A stretch of DNA of 64,000 nucleotides from Aminobacter ciceronei (GCF_014138625.1 NZ_JACJHY010000023.1:52700-116699), one strand, 5' to 3'. Positions 17,314-26,952 are shown, counted from the first letter of the stretch. Notes: a model not told the origin generated them from the sequence alone. Made by a program: numbers and translations.

Positions 17314-19674
17314 ATGACCCAGCATCAACCGAACCTCAAGGCCGCCAAGATCTCCGGCGGCGTCCACACCGACCAGCGCCACGACTCCGCCCACAAGCAC
17401 GTCGCCGGCGAGGCGATCTACATCGACGACATGCCGGAACCGGCAGGCACGCTTCATGTCGGCCTCGGCCTGTCCAATGTCGCCCATGGCACGCTGAAGT
17501 CGGTCGACCTCGCGGCTGTTCGCGCGGCCCCCGGTGTCGTTGACGTGCTGACCTATGCCGACGTGCCCGGCGAGAACGACGTGTCGCCGAGTGGCATGCA
17601 TGACGACCCGGTCCTGGCCGAGGGCAAAGTCCAGTTCCATGGCCAGCCGATCTTCGCCGTCGTCGCCACGACCCGCGAGCAAGCCCGCCAGGCGGCGCGC
17701 CTTGCCAAGATCGAGTATGAAGAGTTGCCGGCGATCCTTGGTATCTGGGACCTCGACCCCGAGAACGACAAGCAGGTGACGACGCCGCTGACGCTCAATC
17801 GCGGCGACGCAGCAGCGGCGATAGCCGCTGCTCCGCGCCGGGTGAAGGGGCGGATGAAGCTCGGCGGCCAGGACCATTTCTATCTCGAAGGTCAGGTCTC
17901 GCTCGCCGTGCCCGGCGAGGACGACGAGGTAACTGTCTATTGCTCGACGCAGGGACCGAGCGAGACCCAGCATCTCGTTTCCCATGTGCTCGGCGTTCCG
18001 AGCCATGCAGTCCAGGTGGAAGTGCGGCGCATGGGCGGCGGCTTCGGCGGCAAGGAAACCCAGGCCAACCAGTGTGCTGCGATCGCCGCGATCGCCGCCA
18101 AGAAGCACAAGCGCGCCGTCAAGGTCCGTCTCGACCGTGACGAGGACATGACCGCCACCGGCAAACGCCACGACTTCGCCATCGACTACGAGGTCGGCTT
18201 CGACGATGAGGGCCGCATCCTCGGCGTCGACTACATGTTCGCGCTCAATGCCGGCTTCTCGGCCGATCTGTCGGGTCCGGTGGGCGACCGTGCGCTGTTT
18301 CACTGCGACAACGCCTATTTCTACCCCAACGTGCATGCCAAGTCGGCGCCGCTCTACACCAATACGGTGTCGAATACGGCGTTTCGCGGCTTCGGCGGCC
18401 CGCAGGGCATGGTCGGTGCCGAGCGCGTCATCGACGAGGTCGCCTTTGCCGTCGGCAAGGACTCGCTCGAAATCCGCAAGCTGAATTTCTACGATCCGAT
18501 GGGCACGCCGGGCGAGCGCAACCTCACGCCCTACCACCAGAAGGTCGAGGACTGCATCATCCAGCGCATCGTCGCCGAGCTCGAGGACAGCGCGCAATAT
18601 GCCCGCCGCCGCCGCGAAATCGCGGCGTTCAACGCCAACAGCCGCTTCGTCAAGCGCGGCCTGGCGATGACGCCGGTCAAGTTCGGCATCTCGTTTACCA
18701 AGACCGAGTCAAACCAGGCTGGTGCCCTGGTGCATGTCTATTCCGACGGCTCGGTGCACATGAACCATGGCGGTACCGAGATGGGGCAGGGCCTGCATCT
18801 CAAGGTGGCGCAGGTGGTGGCGGAAGAGTTCCAGATCGACCTCGACCGGGTGAAGATCACCGCGACCACCACGGCCAAGGTGCCCAACACCGCACCCACG
18901 GCAGCATCGTCGGGCGCGGACCTCAACGGCATGGCGGCCCAGGATGCGGCGCGGCAGATCCGCAAGCGGCTGACCGACTTCGCCGCCGAGAAATACCAGG
19001 TGCCGGCCGACCAGGTGGTGTTCCTGCCCAACCGCGTGCGCGTCGGCAATCAGGAGATTGCCTTCAACGACCTGGTCAAGCAGGCCTATCTCAACCGCAT
19101 CCAGCTGTCGGCCGCCGGCCACTACAAGACGCCGAAGATCCATTGGGACCGCAGCAAGGGCAGGGGCCATGCCTTCTACTACTACGCCTATGGCGCGGCC
19201 TGCGCCGAGGTATCGGTCGACGTTTTGACCGGCGAATATGTTGTCGAGCGCGCCGACATCCTGCATGACACCGGTCGTTCGTTGAACCGGGCCATCGATA
19301 TCGGCCAGGTCGAGGGCGGCTTCATCCAGGGCATGGGCTGGTTGACCACCGAAGAGTTGTGGTGGGATGGCAAGGGTCGGCTGCGCACGCATGCGCCGTC
19401 GACCTACAAGATCCCGCTCGCTTCCGACCGGCCCAAAGTCTTCAAAGTCGCGCTGACGGACTGGTCCGAGGCTTATGAGCCGACGATCCATCGTTCGAAG
19501 GCCGTCGGCGAGCCGCCGCTGCCGCATGGCATGGCAGTGCTGCATGCGCTGTCGGATGCGGTGGCAAGTGTCGCCGACCACAAGATCTGTCCGCGCCTCG
19601 ACGCTCCGGCGACGCCCGAGCGCGTGCTGATGGCGATCGAACGCCTCCGGGCCGAGGCGGCCCAGGCCAAGTGA
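17314..19674 (+). CDS. xdhB: Xanthine dehydrogenase large, molybdopterin-binding subunit
   Basis: The 786-residue protein has the aldehyde oxidase/xanthine dehydrogenase fold. Hallmarks include the Mo-cofactor loop MGGGFGGKET, FRGFGGPQG with the substrate-orienting Arg, GTEMGQGLHLK, and the C-terminal GEPPLPHGMA with the catalytic Glu. With XdhA it hydroxylates hypoxanthine and xanthine to urate, supplying PuuD. It needs the XdhC-inserted sulfurated cofactor. The xdhC GTG start overlaps its stop by four bases. Confidence 0.95.
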   Translation: MTQHQPNLKAAKISGGVHTDQRHDSAHKHVAGEAIYIDDMPEPAGTLHVGLGLSNVAHGTLKSVDLAAVRAAPGVVDVLTYADVPGENDVSPSGMHDDPVLAEGKVQFHGQPIFAVVATTREQARQAARLAKIEYEELPAILGIWDLDPENDKQVTTPLTLNRGDAAAAIAAAPRRVKGRMKLGGQDHFYLEGQVSLAVPGEDDEVTVYCSTQGPSETQHLVSHVLGVPSHAVQVEVRRMGGGFGGKETQANQCAAIAAIAAKKHKRAVKVRLDRDEDMTATGKRHDFAIDYEVGFDDEGRILGVDYMFALNAGFSADLSGPVGDRALFHCDNAYFYPNVHAKSAPLYTNTVSNTAFRGFGGPQGMVGAERVIDEVAFAVGKDSLEIRKLNFYDPMGTPGERNLTPYHQKVEDCIIQRIVAELEDSAQYARRRREIAAFNANSRFVKRGLAMTPVKFGISFTKTESNQAGALVHVYSDGSVHMNHGGTEMGQGLHLKVAQVVAEEFQIDLDRVKITATTTAKVPNTAPTAASSGADLNGMAAQDAARQIRKRLTDFAAEKYQVPADQVVFLPNRVRVGNQEIAFNDLVKQAYLNRIQLSAAGHYKTPKIHWDRSKGRGHAFYYYAYGAACAEVSVDVLTGEYVVERADILHDTGRSLNRAIDIGQVEGGFIQGMGWLTTEELWWDGKGRLRTHAPSTYKIPLASDRPKVFKVALTDWSEAYEPTIHRSKAVGEPPLPHGMAVLHALSDAVASVADHKICPRLDAPATPERVLMAIERLRAEAAQAK

Positions 19675-20561
19675 CCGCGACCGCCAAGAGCCTCCGGGCC
19701 TTCCTTGACGCAGCGCCTTCGGTGGCACTGGTCGAGGTGGCCGAGGCCAGGGGCTCGACCCCGCGCGAAAAAGGCGCGTGGATGCTGGTGTCGCCGCAGC
19801 GCATCTTCGGCACCATCGGCGGCGGTCAGCTGGAATTCATGGCGATCGATACCGCGCGTGCCATGCTGGCCGGTTCGTCCAAGCGCAGCACGGTCATGGA
19901 GCACGTCACCGGCGATCCCGTCCCGGCGCGCTATCTCGACCATACCAGTGAAACCAAAGACAGCCTTACGCTCGACATTCCACTCGGGCCGGAGATCGGC
20001 CAGTGCTGCGGCGGCCGCGTCGAGGTTGCCGTCAGGAACGTCGACGAAGCGATGCGCGCCGATCTGCTGGCCGGCGCCGAGGCATCCGACGCGGGACGTC
20101 CGCATGTCTATGTCTTCGGCGGCGGCCATGTCGGGCAGGCATTGGCATCGGCCTTCGCGCTCCTGCCGCTCAACGTCGTCGTCGTCGAGACCCGCGCCGA
20201 CGCGCTCGAAGGCATGCCCGACAATGTCGTCACGCGGCTGACGCCGATGCCGGAAGAGATGGTTCGCGAAGCCCCCTCAGGCTCGGCCTTCGTCGTTCTG
20301 ACCCACGACCACGCGCTCGACTTCCTGATCGTCGCCGAGGCATTGAAGCGCGATGACACCTGTTATGTCGGCATGATCGGCTCCAAGACCAAGAAGGCGA
20401 CGTTCAGGAGCTGGTTTCTCAAGACCGCAGGTGGCAGCGACGAACAGTTCGCGGGGCTGATCTGTCCGATCGGCGGTGACGCGGTGAAAGACAAGCGTCC
20501 CGCCGTCATTGCGGCGCTCGCCGCAGCCGAGATCATGACCGCGCTTGTCAGGGCGAACTGA
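19671..20561 (+). CDS. xdhC: Xanthine dehydrogenase accessory protein
   Basis: The 296-residue protein belongs to the XdhC/CoxI family. The N-terminal domain has VEVAEARGSTPREKGAWML (read with the conserved GSTPR), GTIGGGQLE and GQCCGGRVEV; the C-terminal Rossmann domain has VFGGGHVGQAL and later LICPIGGDAVKDKRP. In Rhodobacter, XdhC binds the molybdenum cofactor, promotes its sulfuration and hands it to XdhB. The GTG start is set by the four-base GTGA overlap with the xdhB stop. Confidence 0.93.
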   Translation: MTATAKSLRAFLDAAPSVALVEVAEARGSTPREKGAWMLVSPQRIFGTIGGGQLEFMAIDTARAMLAGSSKRSTVMEHVTGDPVPARYLDHTSETKDSLTLDIPLGPEIGQCCGGRVEVAVRNVDEAMRADLLAGAEASDAGRPHVYVFGGGHVGQALASAFALLPLNVVVVETRADALEGMPDNVVTRLTPMPEEMVREAPSGSAFVVLTHDHALDFLIVAEALKRDDTCYVGMIGSKTKKATFRSWFLKTAGGSDEQFAGLICPIGGDAVKDKRPAVIAALAAAEIMTALVRAN

Positions 20562-20588
20562 CCGGCGTGGCGGCAACGAGGCTGGCGG

Positions 20589-21077
20589 CTATTCGCTTTC
20601 CTGGATGTGGGCTTCGAGGACCCACAGCGACTTGTCGAGTGTGCGCGAATAGGCAGTGAAGATATCGGCGGTATCGGCGTCGCCGGCCTCTCCAGTCTCG
20701 TCGATGGCCGTGCGCACGCTTTTCGCGGCGTCGGCATAGCGGTCGATCAGAGCTGCGATATGATCCTTGGTCTTGGAGATGTCGGTCGGATAGGGCTTCA
20801 GCTTGCTGGCCTCGACGACGACCTGCGAGGTGCCTAGGGCGGCACCGCCGAGCTGGGCGACGCGTTCGGCGATGGTGTCGACGTGTTCGTCCAAATCCTT
20901 GCGGAAGCCGTCCAGCATCTCGTGGATGGCGATGAAGTGCGGCCCCTTGACGTTCCAGTGCGCCTGCTTGGTGATCAGCGCCAGGTCGATCGCATCGGCG
21001 AGCCGGGCGTTGAGAAGCTCGATCGAAACCTTCTTGGCGTTGGATTTGAGATCGTTGCGCGTCGGATGGGAAATCAC
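20589..21077 (-). CDS. dps: Dps-family ferritin-like DNA-protection protein
   Basis: The four-helix protein has the Dps ferroxidase residues: KQAHWNVKGPHF supplies two His, and HEMLDGFRKDLDEHVDTIAER the Asp and Glu partners of the inter-subunit site (HEMLDGF, DEHVDTIAER). Such dodecamers oxidise and store iron and shield DNA in starvation. I chose GTG 21077 (MISHPTRN), because AAGGAG lies seven bases upstream and gives 162 residues, the usual size; a farther start would add an unsupported 37-residue tail. It lies at the 3' side of xdhC on the other strand. Link to purine breakdown is not evident, although xanthine dehydrogenase can generate peroxide. Confidence 0.93.
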   Translation of the reverse strand: MISHPTRNDLKSNAKKVSIELLNARLADAIDLALITKQAHWNVKGPHFIAIHEMLDGFRKDLDEHVDTIAERVAQLGGAALGTSQVVVEASKLKPYPTDISKTKDHIAALIDRYADAAKSVRTAIDETGEAGDADTADIFTAYSRTLDKSLWVLEAHIQESE

Positions 21078-21184
21078 GTGCCTGCTCCTTGATGGCTGGT
21101 CGCGCCGCCCGGCGGCTGGCAGGCGGCTCACGCAGGCTACAACAGCCATATGACAGTTCGGTTCCGGGCTGGCCCAGTGGAAAA

Positions 21185-21700
21185 TCAAGCTGATCCGGCG
21201 TTACGGGCGACGACTTCGAGATAGGCCGCCTGCAGTTCCAGGCGCACGGGAAGCCTTTTTTGCGCTGCCTCCGACAGCGGCTCGCCGAGATGGTCGGTGC
21301 GCAGCTCCTCCATGAAGCGCTCCCACATCTCAGGCCCACCCTTTTCCAGCAGTTCGGCGCGGATGCTGAGCTCTTCGCTGACCGGCAGCCATTTGCGGCC
21401 CCAGGCGGCGATCTGGGCGAAGACCGGCAGCAACTCTATCGCCATCTCGGTCAGGGAGTAGATCGCCTTCTGCTTGTGGCTGGGATCGTCGGCCTTGCTG
21501 ATCAGCCCGTCGTCGAGCAGCCGACGCAGCCGGTCGGCGAGTATGTTGGAGGCGATGCCTTCCTCAGACTGCGTCAGCAACTCGCGAAAGTGCCGGCGAT
21601 TGCCGAACATCATGTCACGCAGAACGATGAGGCTCCATTTGTCGCCGACCACCTCGAGGGTGAGGTTGATCGGACAGCCCGACCGATGCTGTTGGTTCAT
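21185..21700 (-). CDS. HxlR-family transcriptional regulator
   Basis: The 171-residue protein is a winged-helix HxlR regulator. CPINLTLEVVGDKWSLIVLRD is the family signature (here with CPI, GDKWSLIVLRD), and FRELLTQSEEGIASNILADRLRRL is the recognition region. ATG 21700 is chosen because GGAGG lies eight bases upstream and the conserved N-terminal Cys then falls near residue 9. Many HxlR proteins sense redox or electrophiles through that Cys. It is divergent from a serine-hydrolase gene with a 108-base shared upstream region holding inverted TTGCAAC repeats, so it probably controls that gene and itself. Confidence 0.9.
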   Translation of the reverse strand: MNQQHRSGCPINLTLEVVGDKWSLIVLRDMMFGNRRHFRELLTQSEEGIASNILADRLRRLLDDGLISKADDPSHKQKAIYSLTEMAIELLPVFAQIAAWGRKWLPVSEELSIRAELLEKGGPEMWERFMEELRTDHLGEPLSEAAQKRLPVRLELQAAYLEVVARNAGSA

Positions 21701-21723
21701 GCAAAGCGCCTCCAAAAAAACCA

Positions 21724-21758
21724 GTTGCAATATAAAATCAGTCTGCCTATTTTGCAAC
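21724..21758. promoter_or_regulatory. Candidate HxlR operator in divergent region
   Basis: GTTGCAA (21724-21730) and TTGCAAC (21752-21758) form a 7-bp perfect inverted repeat with a 21-base spacer, in an unusually A/T-rich 108-base region between the hxlR-type gene and the serine hydrolase gene. CCAGTT and ATCAGT are repeated around it. The place and symmetry fit an HxlR binding site; no binding data are implied. Confidence 0.45.
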
Positions 21759-21808
21759 CAGTTAGTAAATGCAATCAGTTTGGATCTCTTTCGGCCAGCG
21801 AGGAAGAC

Positions 21809-23152
21809 ATGAACGGCATTTCAGGAATGGACCGCCGCACGATGATGAAGGGCGCAGCCCTTTCCGCTCTGCTGCTGCCCGCGCCGGCATCGGCGCAGCA
21901 GGAACAGTCAGCCGCGGCAAGCGCGACGACAACAGGATCAGGGAGCACGACGATAATGACAGGCAAGTTCGCAACCGACCGCCTCGAGCGGATGCGCAAG
22001 GTCATGGCCGGCCACGTCGAAAGCGGCGATGTGCCTGGTCTCGTCTGGGCGGTCAGCCGGGGCGGGGAGATCCATGTCGAGGCAGCGGGGGCGCTGGCGC
22101 TCGGCGATACTGCGCCGATGCGGCGCGACAGCATCTTCCGCATCGCCTCGCTCACCAAGCCGGTCACCGCAGTCGCGGCGATGATCCTGGTCGAGGAATC
22201 CAGGCTGCGTCTCGACGACCCTGTCGACAAATGGCTGCCCGAGCTTGCCCACCGCAAGGTGCTCAACGCCATCGACGGCCAGCTCACCGACACCGTTCCG
22301 GCCAGCCGGCCGATCACGCTGCGCGACCTGCTCACCCTGCGCTTCGGCGTCGGCGCGATCATGGTCTATCCCTTCGCCTATCCGGTGCAGCATGCGATGG
22401 CCGAAGCCGGCATCGCGCCAAGTGCCGACCTGTACCGCGGCTCGCCCGATGCCTTCATGAAGGCCGTCGGTTCCCTACCGCTCGCGCATCAGCCGGGTAA
22501 GGGTTGGCTCTACCACACCGGCCTCGATGTGGCCGGCGTGCTTGTTGCGCGCGCGGCTGGTCAGCCGCTGTCCGCCTTCATGCAGGAGCGCATCTTCGGC
22601 CCGCTCGGCATGAAGGACACCGGCTTCCATGTGCCGGCCGAGAAGGTCGACAGGCTTGCTACCGCCTATTCCAGGGATTTCCAGAGCGGCAAGCTCGGCG
22701 TCTATGACGAGGCCAAGGGCGGGCTGTTCGCCAGGCCGGCCATTTTCGAATCCGGTGGCGGCGGGCTTGTCTCTACGGCTGACGACTATCTCGCCTTCCA
22801 ACGCATGATGCTCGGCAAGGGCAAGCTTGGCAGCCAGCGCATCCTGTCGCGCGCCTCGGTCGAGCTGATGACGTCAGACCAGCTCACCGACGAGCAGAAG
22901 GCGAGCGCTGCGATATTCTTCAACGGCAATTCCGGCTGGGGGCTCGGCATGTCGGTCGCGCTCAAGCGCGACAATCTCTTTACGACGCCGGGAAGGTTCG
23001 GCTGGGACGGCGGCTATGGCACCTCTGCCTATGCCGACCCGGCCAATGACTTTGCCGGCATCCTGCTGTCCCAGAAGCTGATGGACTCGCCCGAGGCGCC
23101 CAAGCACTATGTCGACTTCTGGACCTCGGCCTACCAGGCGATCGAGGGATGA
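21809..23152 (+). CDS. Serine hydrolase, class C beta-lactamase-like, Tat-exported
   Basis: The 447-residue protein has the penicillin-binding/AmpC-like fold: SLTK (SxxK nucleophile motif) about 110 residues in, and YHTGLDVAG, where YHT sits in place of the YxN motif. A twin-arginine signal (MDRRTMMKGAALSALLLP) and an AxA cleavage region are at the N-terminus, so the enzyme is probably periplasmic. ATG 21809 follows AGGAAG closely; ATG 21830 is an alternative. Family members include esterases, D-aminopeptidases and beta-lactamases, so the substrate is open. It is divergent from an HxlR regulator that likely controls it. Confidence 0.87.
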   Translation: MNGISGMDRRTMMKGAALSALLLPAPASAQQEQSAAASATTTGSGSTTIMTGKFATDRLERMRKVMAGHVESGDVPGLVWAVSRGGEIHVEAAGALALGDTAPMRRDSIFRIASLTKPVTAVAAMILVEESRLRLDDPVDKWLPELAHRKVLNAIDGQLTDTVPASRPITLRDLLTLRFGVGAIMVYPFAYPVQHAMAEAGIAPSADLYRGSPDAFMKAVGSLPLAHQPGKGWLYHTGLDVAGVLVARAAGQPLSAFMQERIFGPLGMKDTGFHVPAEKVDRLATAYSRDFQSGKLGVYDEAKGGLFARPAIFESGGGGLVSTADDYLAFQRMMLGKGKLGSQRILSRASVELMTSDQLTDEQKASAAIFFNGNSGWGLGMSVALKRDNLFTTPGRFGWDGGYGTSAYADPANDFAGILLSQKLMDSPEAPKHYVDFWTSAYQAIEG

Positions 23153-23179
23153 GGTGCCGGCCTAACGTCTTCGCCCGCT

Positions 23180-24100
23180 TCACTTGCCAGCAAGGATATC
23201 CTTGATCAGCTTGTGGCAGCGCTCCGCCATGAAGTCGAGCAGCAGCCGGACCTTCGGGTCCTGCAGCTTCTTGTGCGGATAGACGGCGGCAAACTGCACC
23301 GGCGTCGGCGGCGTCTGCGGCAGGATGATCTTCAGCCGCTGGTCGCGGATGAAGGGCTCTACCTCGAAGCGCGGCTTGTTGATGATGCCACGCCCGGCCA
23401 GCGCCCAGCCGGTCAGCACGTCGCCGTCGTCGGAATCGAACGGGCCGTGGACCTCGAACTTGGTCGGCCCGTTGGGCGTCTCCAACGTCCAGAAATATTC
23501 GCGTGAGCCGGGATAACGCAGCATCAGGCAGTCATGCTTCTTGCCTATCAGCTCATTGGCGCTTTCCGGTTCGCCGCGCTTTTCCAGATATTTGGGTGCT
23601 GCGACCAGCACCCGCTCGCATTCCATGATGCCGCGCATCCTGAGGCTGGAATCCTCGATCACGCCGAGCCGGAAGGCAACGTCGAGACCTTCCTTGAGGA
23701 TATCGACATTGTGGTCCGAAAGCCTGAGCCTGACCTCGATGTCGGGATACTTGTCGTGGAATTCGGGAATGCCCGAGGCGACAAGCCGACGGCCCAGACC
23801 GAGCGGGGCGGTGACGCGGATGGTGCCGCGCGGCTGGCCGGAAAGCGCCGAGACGGCGGCTTCGGCCTCGGTGATCGCTTCCAGCACCTGCTTGGCGCCG
23901 GAATAGAACACGTTGCCGTGCTCGGTCGGCATCAACTGGCGCGTCGTGCGGTTGAACAGGCGCACGCCGAGGTGCTTCTCCAGCTCCTTGATGCGATTGG
24001 AGGCGACCGCCGGCGATATGCGCATGTCGCGGCCCGCGGCGGAGAGATTGCCGAGTTCCACGACGCGAACGAAGACCGCGATATTGTCGAGATATGCCAT
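23180..24100 (-). CDS. LysR-family transcriptional regulator
   Basis: The 306-residue protein has the LysR N-terminal helix-turn-helix (FVRVVELGNLSAAGRDM; AVASNRIKELEKHLGVRLFNR, read around SNRIKELE) and a substrate-binding-like effector domain from about residue 90 of the CrgA/DsdC-like subgroup. ATG 24100 begins with MAYLDNIAVF, the normal LysR start; much longer in-frame readings have no homology support. It diverges from puuD with 147 bases between, and may control that gene, although LysR-type genes often also act elsewhere. The effector is unknown. Confidence 0.9.
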   Translation of the reverse strand: MAYLDNIAVFVRVVELGNLSAAGRDMRISPAVASNRIKELEKHLGVRLFNRTTRQLMPTEHGNVFYSGAKQVLEAITEAEAAVSALSGQPRGTIRVTAPLGLGRRLVASGIPEFHDKYPDIEVRLRLSDHNVDILKEGLDVAFRLGVIEDSSLRMRGIMECERVLVAAPKYLEKRGEPESANELIGKKHDCLMLRYPGSREYFWTLETPNGPTKFEVHGPFDSDDGDVLTGWALAGRGIINKPRFEVEPFIRDQRLKIILPQTPPTPVQFAAVYPHKKLQDPKVRLLLDFMAERCHKLIKDILAGK

Positions 24101-24247
24101 GCGAGACCGATGGTTCCATAGCCGGCTTGTGCCGTGCAGCGCTACGCTAGTATTTTCCAGATTTTTTTGAAAGTCATCGCGAATCCTTTCACTTCCCCAA
24201 TGCATCGGGCATCGTAAGATCGGCACGCTGCGAAAAAGGGACGGCGG
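24101..24247. promoter_or_regulatory. Divergent promoter region, lysR-type gene / puuD
   Basis: The 147-base gap must hold both promoters. An A/T-rich run, CTAGTATTTTCCAGATTTTT, lies at about 24147-24166. I find no clear T-N11-A dyad that could be named the LysR site. GGGACGG lies just before the puuD ATG. Confidence 0.45.
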
Positions 24248-25468
24248 ATGTACGACTTGGCGTTTTTCATGGACTGGGCGAGCTTCGCCGTGCGGTGGCT
24301 GCATGTCATCACCGCCATGGCCTGGATCGGCTCGTCGTTCTACTTCATCGCGCTCGATCTCGGGCTGCGCAAGCATGACGGCCTGCCGGTCGGCGCCCAT
24401 GGCGAGGAATGGCAGGTTCATGGCGGCGGCTTCTACCACATCCAGAAATACCTGGTGGCGCCGGCCCAGATGCCGGAGCACCTGACCTGGTTCAAGTGGG
24501 AATCCTACGCCACCTGGCTGTCGGGCTTCACGCTGCTCTGCCTGGTCTATTACGGCGGCGCCGAGCTGTTCCTGATCGACCGCAACGTGCTCGACGTATC
24601 GGCGCCTGTCGCCATCGCCATTTCGCTTGCCTCGATCGGCCTCGGCTGGGTGATCTACGACCAGCTCTGCAAGTCGAAACTCGGTGACCACGACACGCTT
24701 TTGATGATCGTTCTCTACGTCATCGTGGTGTTCATGAGCTGGGGCTATACACAGCTGTTCACCGGCCGCGCCGCCTTCCTGCATCTCGGCGCCTTTACGG
24801 CGACGATCATGTCGGCCAACGTCTTCATCACCATCATCCCGAACCAGAAGATCGTCGTCGCCGACCTCATCGCCGGCCGCAAGCCCGACCCGAAATACGG
24901 CAAGATCGCCAAGACGCGCTCGACGCACAACAACTACCTGACCCTGCCGGTCGTGTTCCTGATGCTGTCGAACCACTACCCGCTGGCCTTCGGTACCGAG
25001 TTCAACTGGATCATCGCCGCGCTCATCTTCATCATCGGCGTCTTGATCCGCCACTACTTCAACACGGTGCACAAGCGTGAAGGCAACCCGCACTGGACCT
25101 GGCTCGCCGCTGCCCTGTTGTTCGTCGTCATCATGTGGCTGTCGACCGTGCCCAAGGTATTGACCGGCGAGGACAAGAACGCCTCCGTCCTCACCGAGCC
25201 CTATATTGCCGCAGCCCAGTTCCCCAAGGTTCGTGACACGGTTCTCGGCCGCTGCGCCATGTGCCACGCCAACGAGCCGTCCTACGAAGGCGTCTACCAT
25301 GCGCCGAAGGGCGTGGTGCTGGAGACCGACAACGCAATCGCCTTGCATGCGCGTGAGATTTACCTGCAGGCTGGCCGCAGCCATGCCATGCCGCCGGCCA
25401 ACGTGACCCAGATCACACCCGAGGAGCGGGCGTTGCTGGTCGCCTGGTATGAACAGGCGCGCAAGTAG
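24248..25468 (+). CDS. puuD: Membrane urate hydroxylase with cytochrome c tail
   Basis: The 406-residue protein is PuuD, the integral-membrane urate oxidase. It has about eight membrane segments through residue 320 (VRWLHVITAMAWIGSSFYFI; IGVLIRHYFNTVHKREGN) and a C-terminal periplasmic cytochrome c domain with the heme motif CAMCH near residue 338 and the methionine ligand probably in SHAMPPANVTQI. It oxidises urate to 5-hydroxyisourate, passing electrons to the respiratory chain instead of making peroxide. This replaces soluble uricase; its product goes to UraH. It leads the puuD-guaD group and diverges from a LysR gene. Confidence 0.95.
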   Translation: MYDLAFFMDWASFAVRWLHVITAMAWIGSSFYFIALDLGLRKHDGLPVGAHGEEWQVHGGGFYHIQKYLVAPAQMPEHLTWFKWESYATWLSGFTLLCLVYYGGAELFLIDRNVLDVSAPVAIAISLASIGLGWVIYDQLCKSKLGDHDTLLMIVLYVIVVFMSWGYTQLFTGRAAFLHLGAFTATIMSANVFITIIPNQKIVVADLIAGRKPDPKYGKIAKTRSTHNNYLTLPVVFLMLSNHYPLAFGTEFNWIIAALIFIIGVLIRHYFNTVHKREGNPHWTWLAAALLFVVIMWLSTVPKVLTGEDKNASVLTEPYIAAAQFPKVRDTVLGRCAMCHANEPSYEGVYHAPKGVVLETDNAIALHAREIYLQAGRSHAMPPANVTQITPEERALLVAWYEQARK

Positions 25469-25578
25469 CGCCTGCGACCTACGGATTGAAAGTTCGAGGC
25501 GCGCTCGTCGCGCTCACCTTGACGCGCGGCAAAACGGGCCGCGATGTGGCCACGCCAGAAAGCCTGTAGAGTTCGATC

Positions 25579-26895
25579 ATGACCACCACACTCCTTCGCG
25601 GCCGTACCTTGTCCTTCCTGCGCTGGCCCGATAGCGCAGACGACCATGCGTCCTATGCCTATGAGGAAGATGGTGCGGTGCTGATGCGCGACGGCAAGAT
25701 CGCGGCCGTCGGCGCCTATTCGGAGATCGCGGCCCAGGCCGGTGACGCCAAGGTCGTCGACCATCGCCCGCATCTGATCCTGCCCGGCTTCATCGATGGG
25801 CATGTCCATATCCCGCAGATGCAGATCATTGCGTCCTATGGCGCCGAGCTGCTGGAATGGCTGAACAAGTACACTTTCCCCGAGGAAACGCGCTTCATCG
25901 ACACCCAGCATGGCCGCCGCATCGCGCGCCTGTTCCTCGACGAGATGGTGCGCCACGGCACGACGACCGTTGCCGCCTATTGCTCGGTGCACAAGCAGTC
26001 GGCCGAGGCGTTCTTCGCCGAATCGCATGAGCGCAACATGCTCAACATCGCCGGCAAGGTGATGATGGACCGCAATGCCCCCGACGGTCTGCTCGATACG
26101 CCGCAGGCGAGCTATGACGATACCAAGGCATTGATCAAGGAATGGCACGGCAAGGGCCGCCAGCACTATGCCATTACGCCGCGCTTCGCCATCACATCGA
26201 CCCCCGAGCAGATGGAGATGGCCGGCCAACTGGCGCGCGAGCATCCCGACCTGCACATCCAGACGCATCTGTCGGAAAACCACGCCGAGATCGCCTTCAC
26301 CCAGGAGCTCTACCCCTGGTCGCGCGACTATACCGACGTCTACGAACACTACGGCCTGCTCGGCAAACGCACGCTGCTCGGCCACTGCATCCATCTCGGC
26401 GAGCGTGAATCCGACGCGATCTCCGAGCATGGCTCGATCGCCGTGTTCTGCCCGACCTCCAACCTGTTCCTTGGCTCGGGCCTGTTCGACTACCAGCGCT
26501 ACCGCAAGCGTGACAGGCCGCTCCGGATCGCCACCGCCACCGACGTCGGCGGCGGCACCAACTATTCGATGCTGCGCACCATGGACGAGGCCTACAAGGT
26601 CATTGCGCTCAACGGCGAGAAGCTGAACCCGCTGGCTTCCTACTGGCAACTGACGCGCGGCAATGCCGAGGCGCTGTCGATAGCAGACAAGGTCGGCACG
26701 CTCGACGTCGGCACCGACGCCGACCTCGTGGTGCTTAACGCCCGCGCCACGCCTGGCATGCGGCTCAGGATGGAGCGCTGCGGCACGCTGGCCGAGGAGC
26801 TGTTCCTGCTGCAGACGCTCGGCGACGACCGCGCCGTGGTGGAAGTTTATGTCGCAGGCAAAGCCGCCAAGACGACGATGGATCAGGCTGCCTGA
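25579..26895 (+). CDS. guaD: Guanine deaminase
   Basis: The 438-residue amidohydrolase has the family's zinc motif DGHVHIPQ near residue 75, the HLSEN metal-site segment, GHCIHL, and the final Asp in TDVGGGTNYSM. PQMQIIASYGAELLEWLNKY is highly typical of guanine deaminase. It converts guanine to xanthine, the substrate of XdhAB. It lies 110 bases after puuD on the same strand, with no evident terminator between. Confidence 0.94.
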   Translation: MTTTLLRGRTLSFLRWPDSADDHASYAYEEDGAVLMRDGKIAAVGAYSEIAAQAGDAKVVDHRPHLILPGFIDGHVHIPQMQIIASYGAELLEWLNKYTFPEETRFIDTQHGRRIARLFLDEMVRHGTTTVAAYCSVHKQSAEAFFAESHERNMLNIAGKVMMDRNAPDGLLDTPQASYDDTKALIKEWHGKGRQHYAITPRFAITSTPEQMEMAGQLAREHPDLHIQTHLSENHAEIAFTQELYPWSRDYTDVYEHYGLLGKRTLLGHCIHLGERESDAISEHGSIAVFCPTSNLFLGSGLFDYQRYRKRDRPLRIATATDVGGGTNYSMLRTMDEAYKVIALNGEKLNPLASYWQLTRGNAEALSIADKVGTLDVGTDADLVVLNARATPGMRLRMERCGTLAEELFLLQTLGDDRAVVEVYVAGKAAKTTMDQAA

Positions 26896-26952
26896 CCTTG
26901 CGTCATTGCCTCGCGTCTGCCATGTGAGCCGTGTCTGACGGAGGAACGGACG

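Noticed and set aside
21260..21808. Upstream in-frame extension of the serine hydrolase gene
   Set aside because: It is antisense to the HxlR gene; the Tat signal places the start at 21809 or 21830.
24101..25384. Upstream in-frame extension of the LysR gene to over 700 codons
   Set aside because: The extension is antisense to puuD; LysR proteins start at the helix-turn-helix, which begins at 24100.
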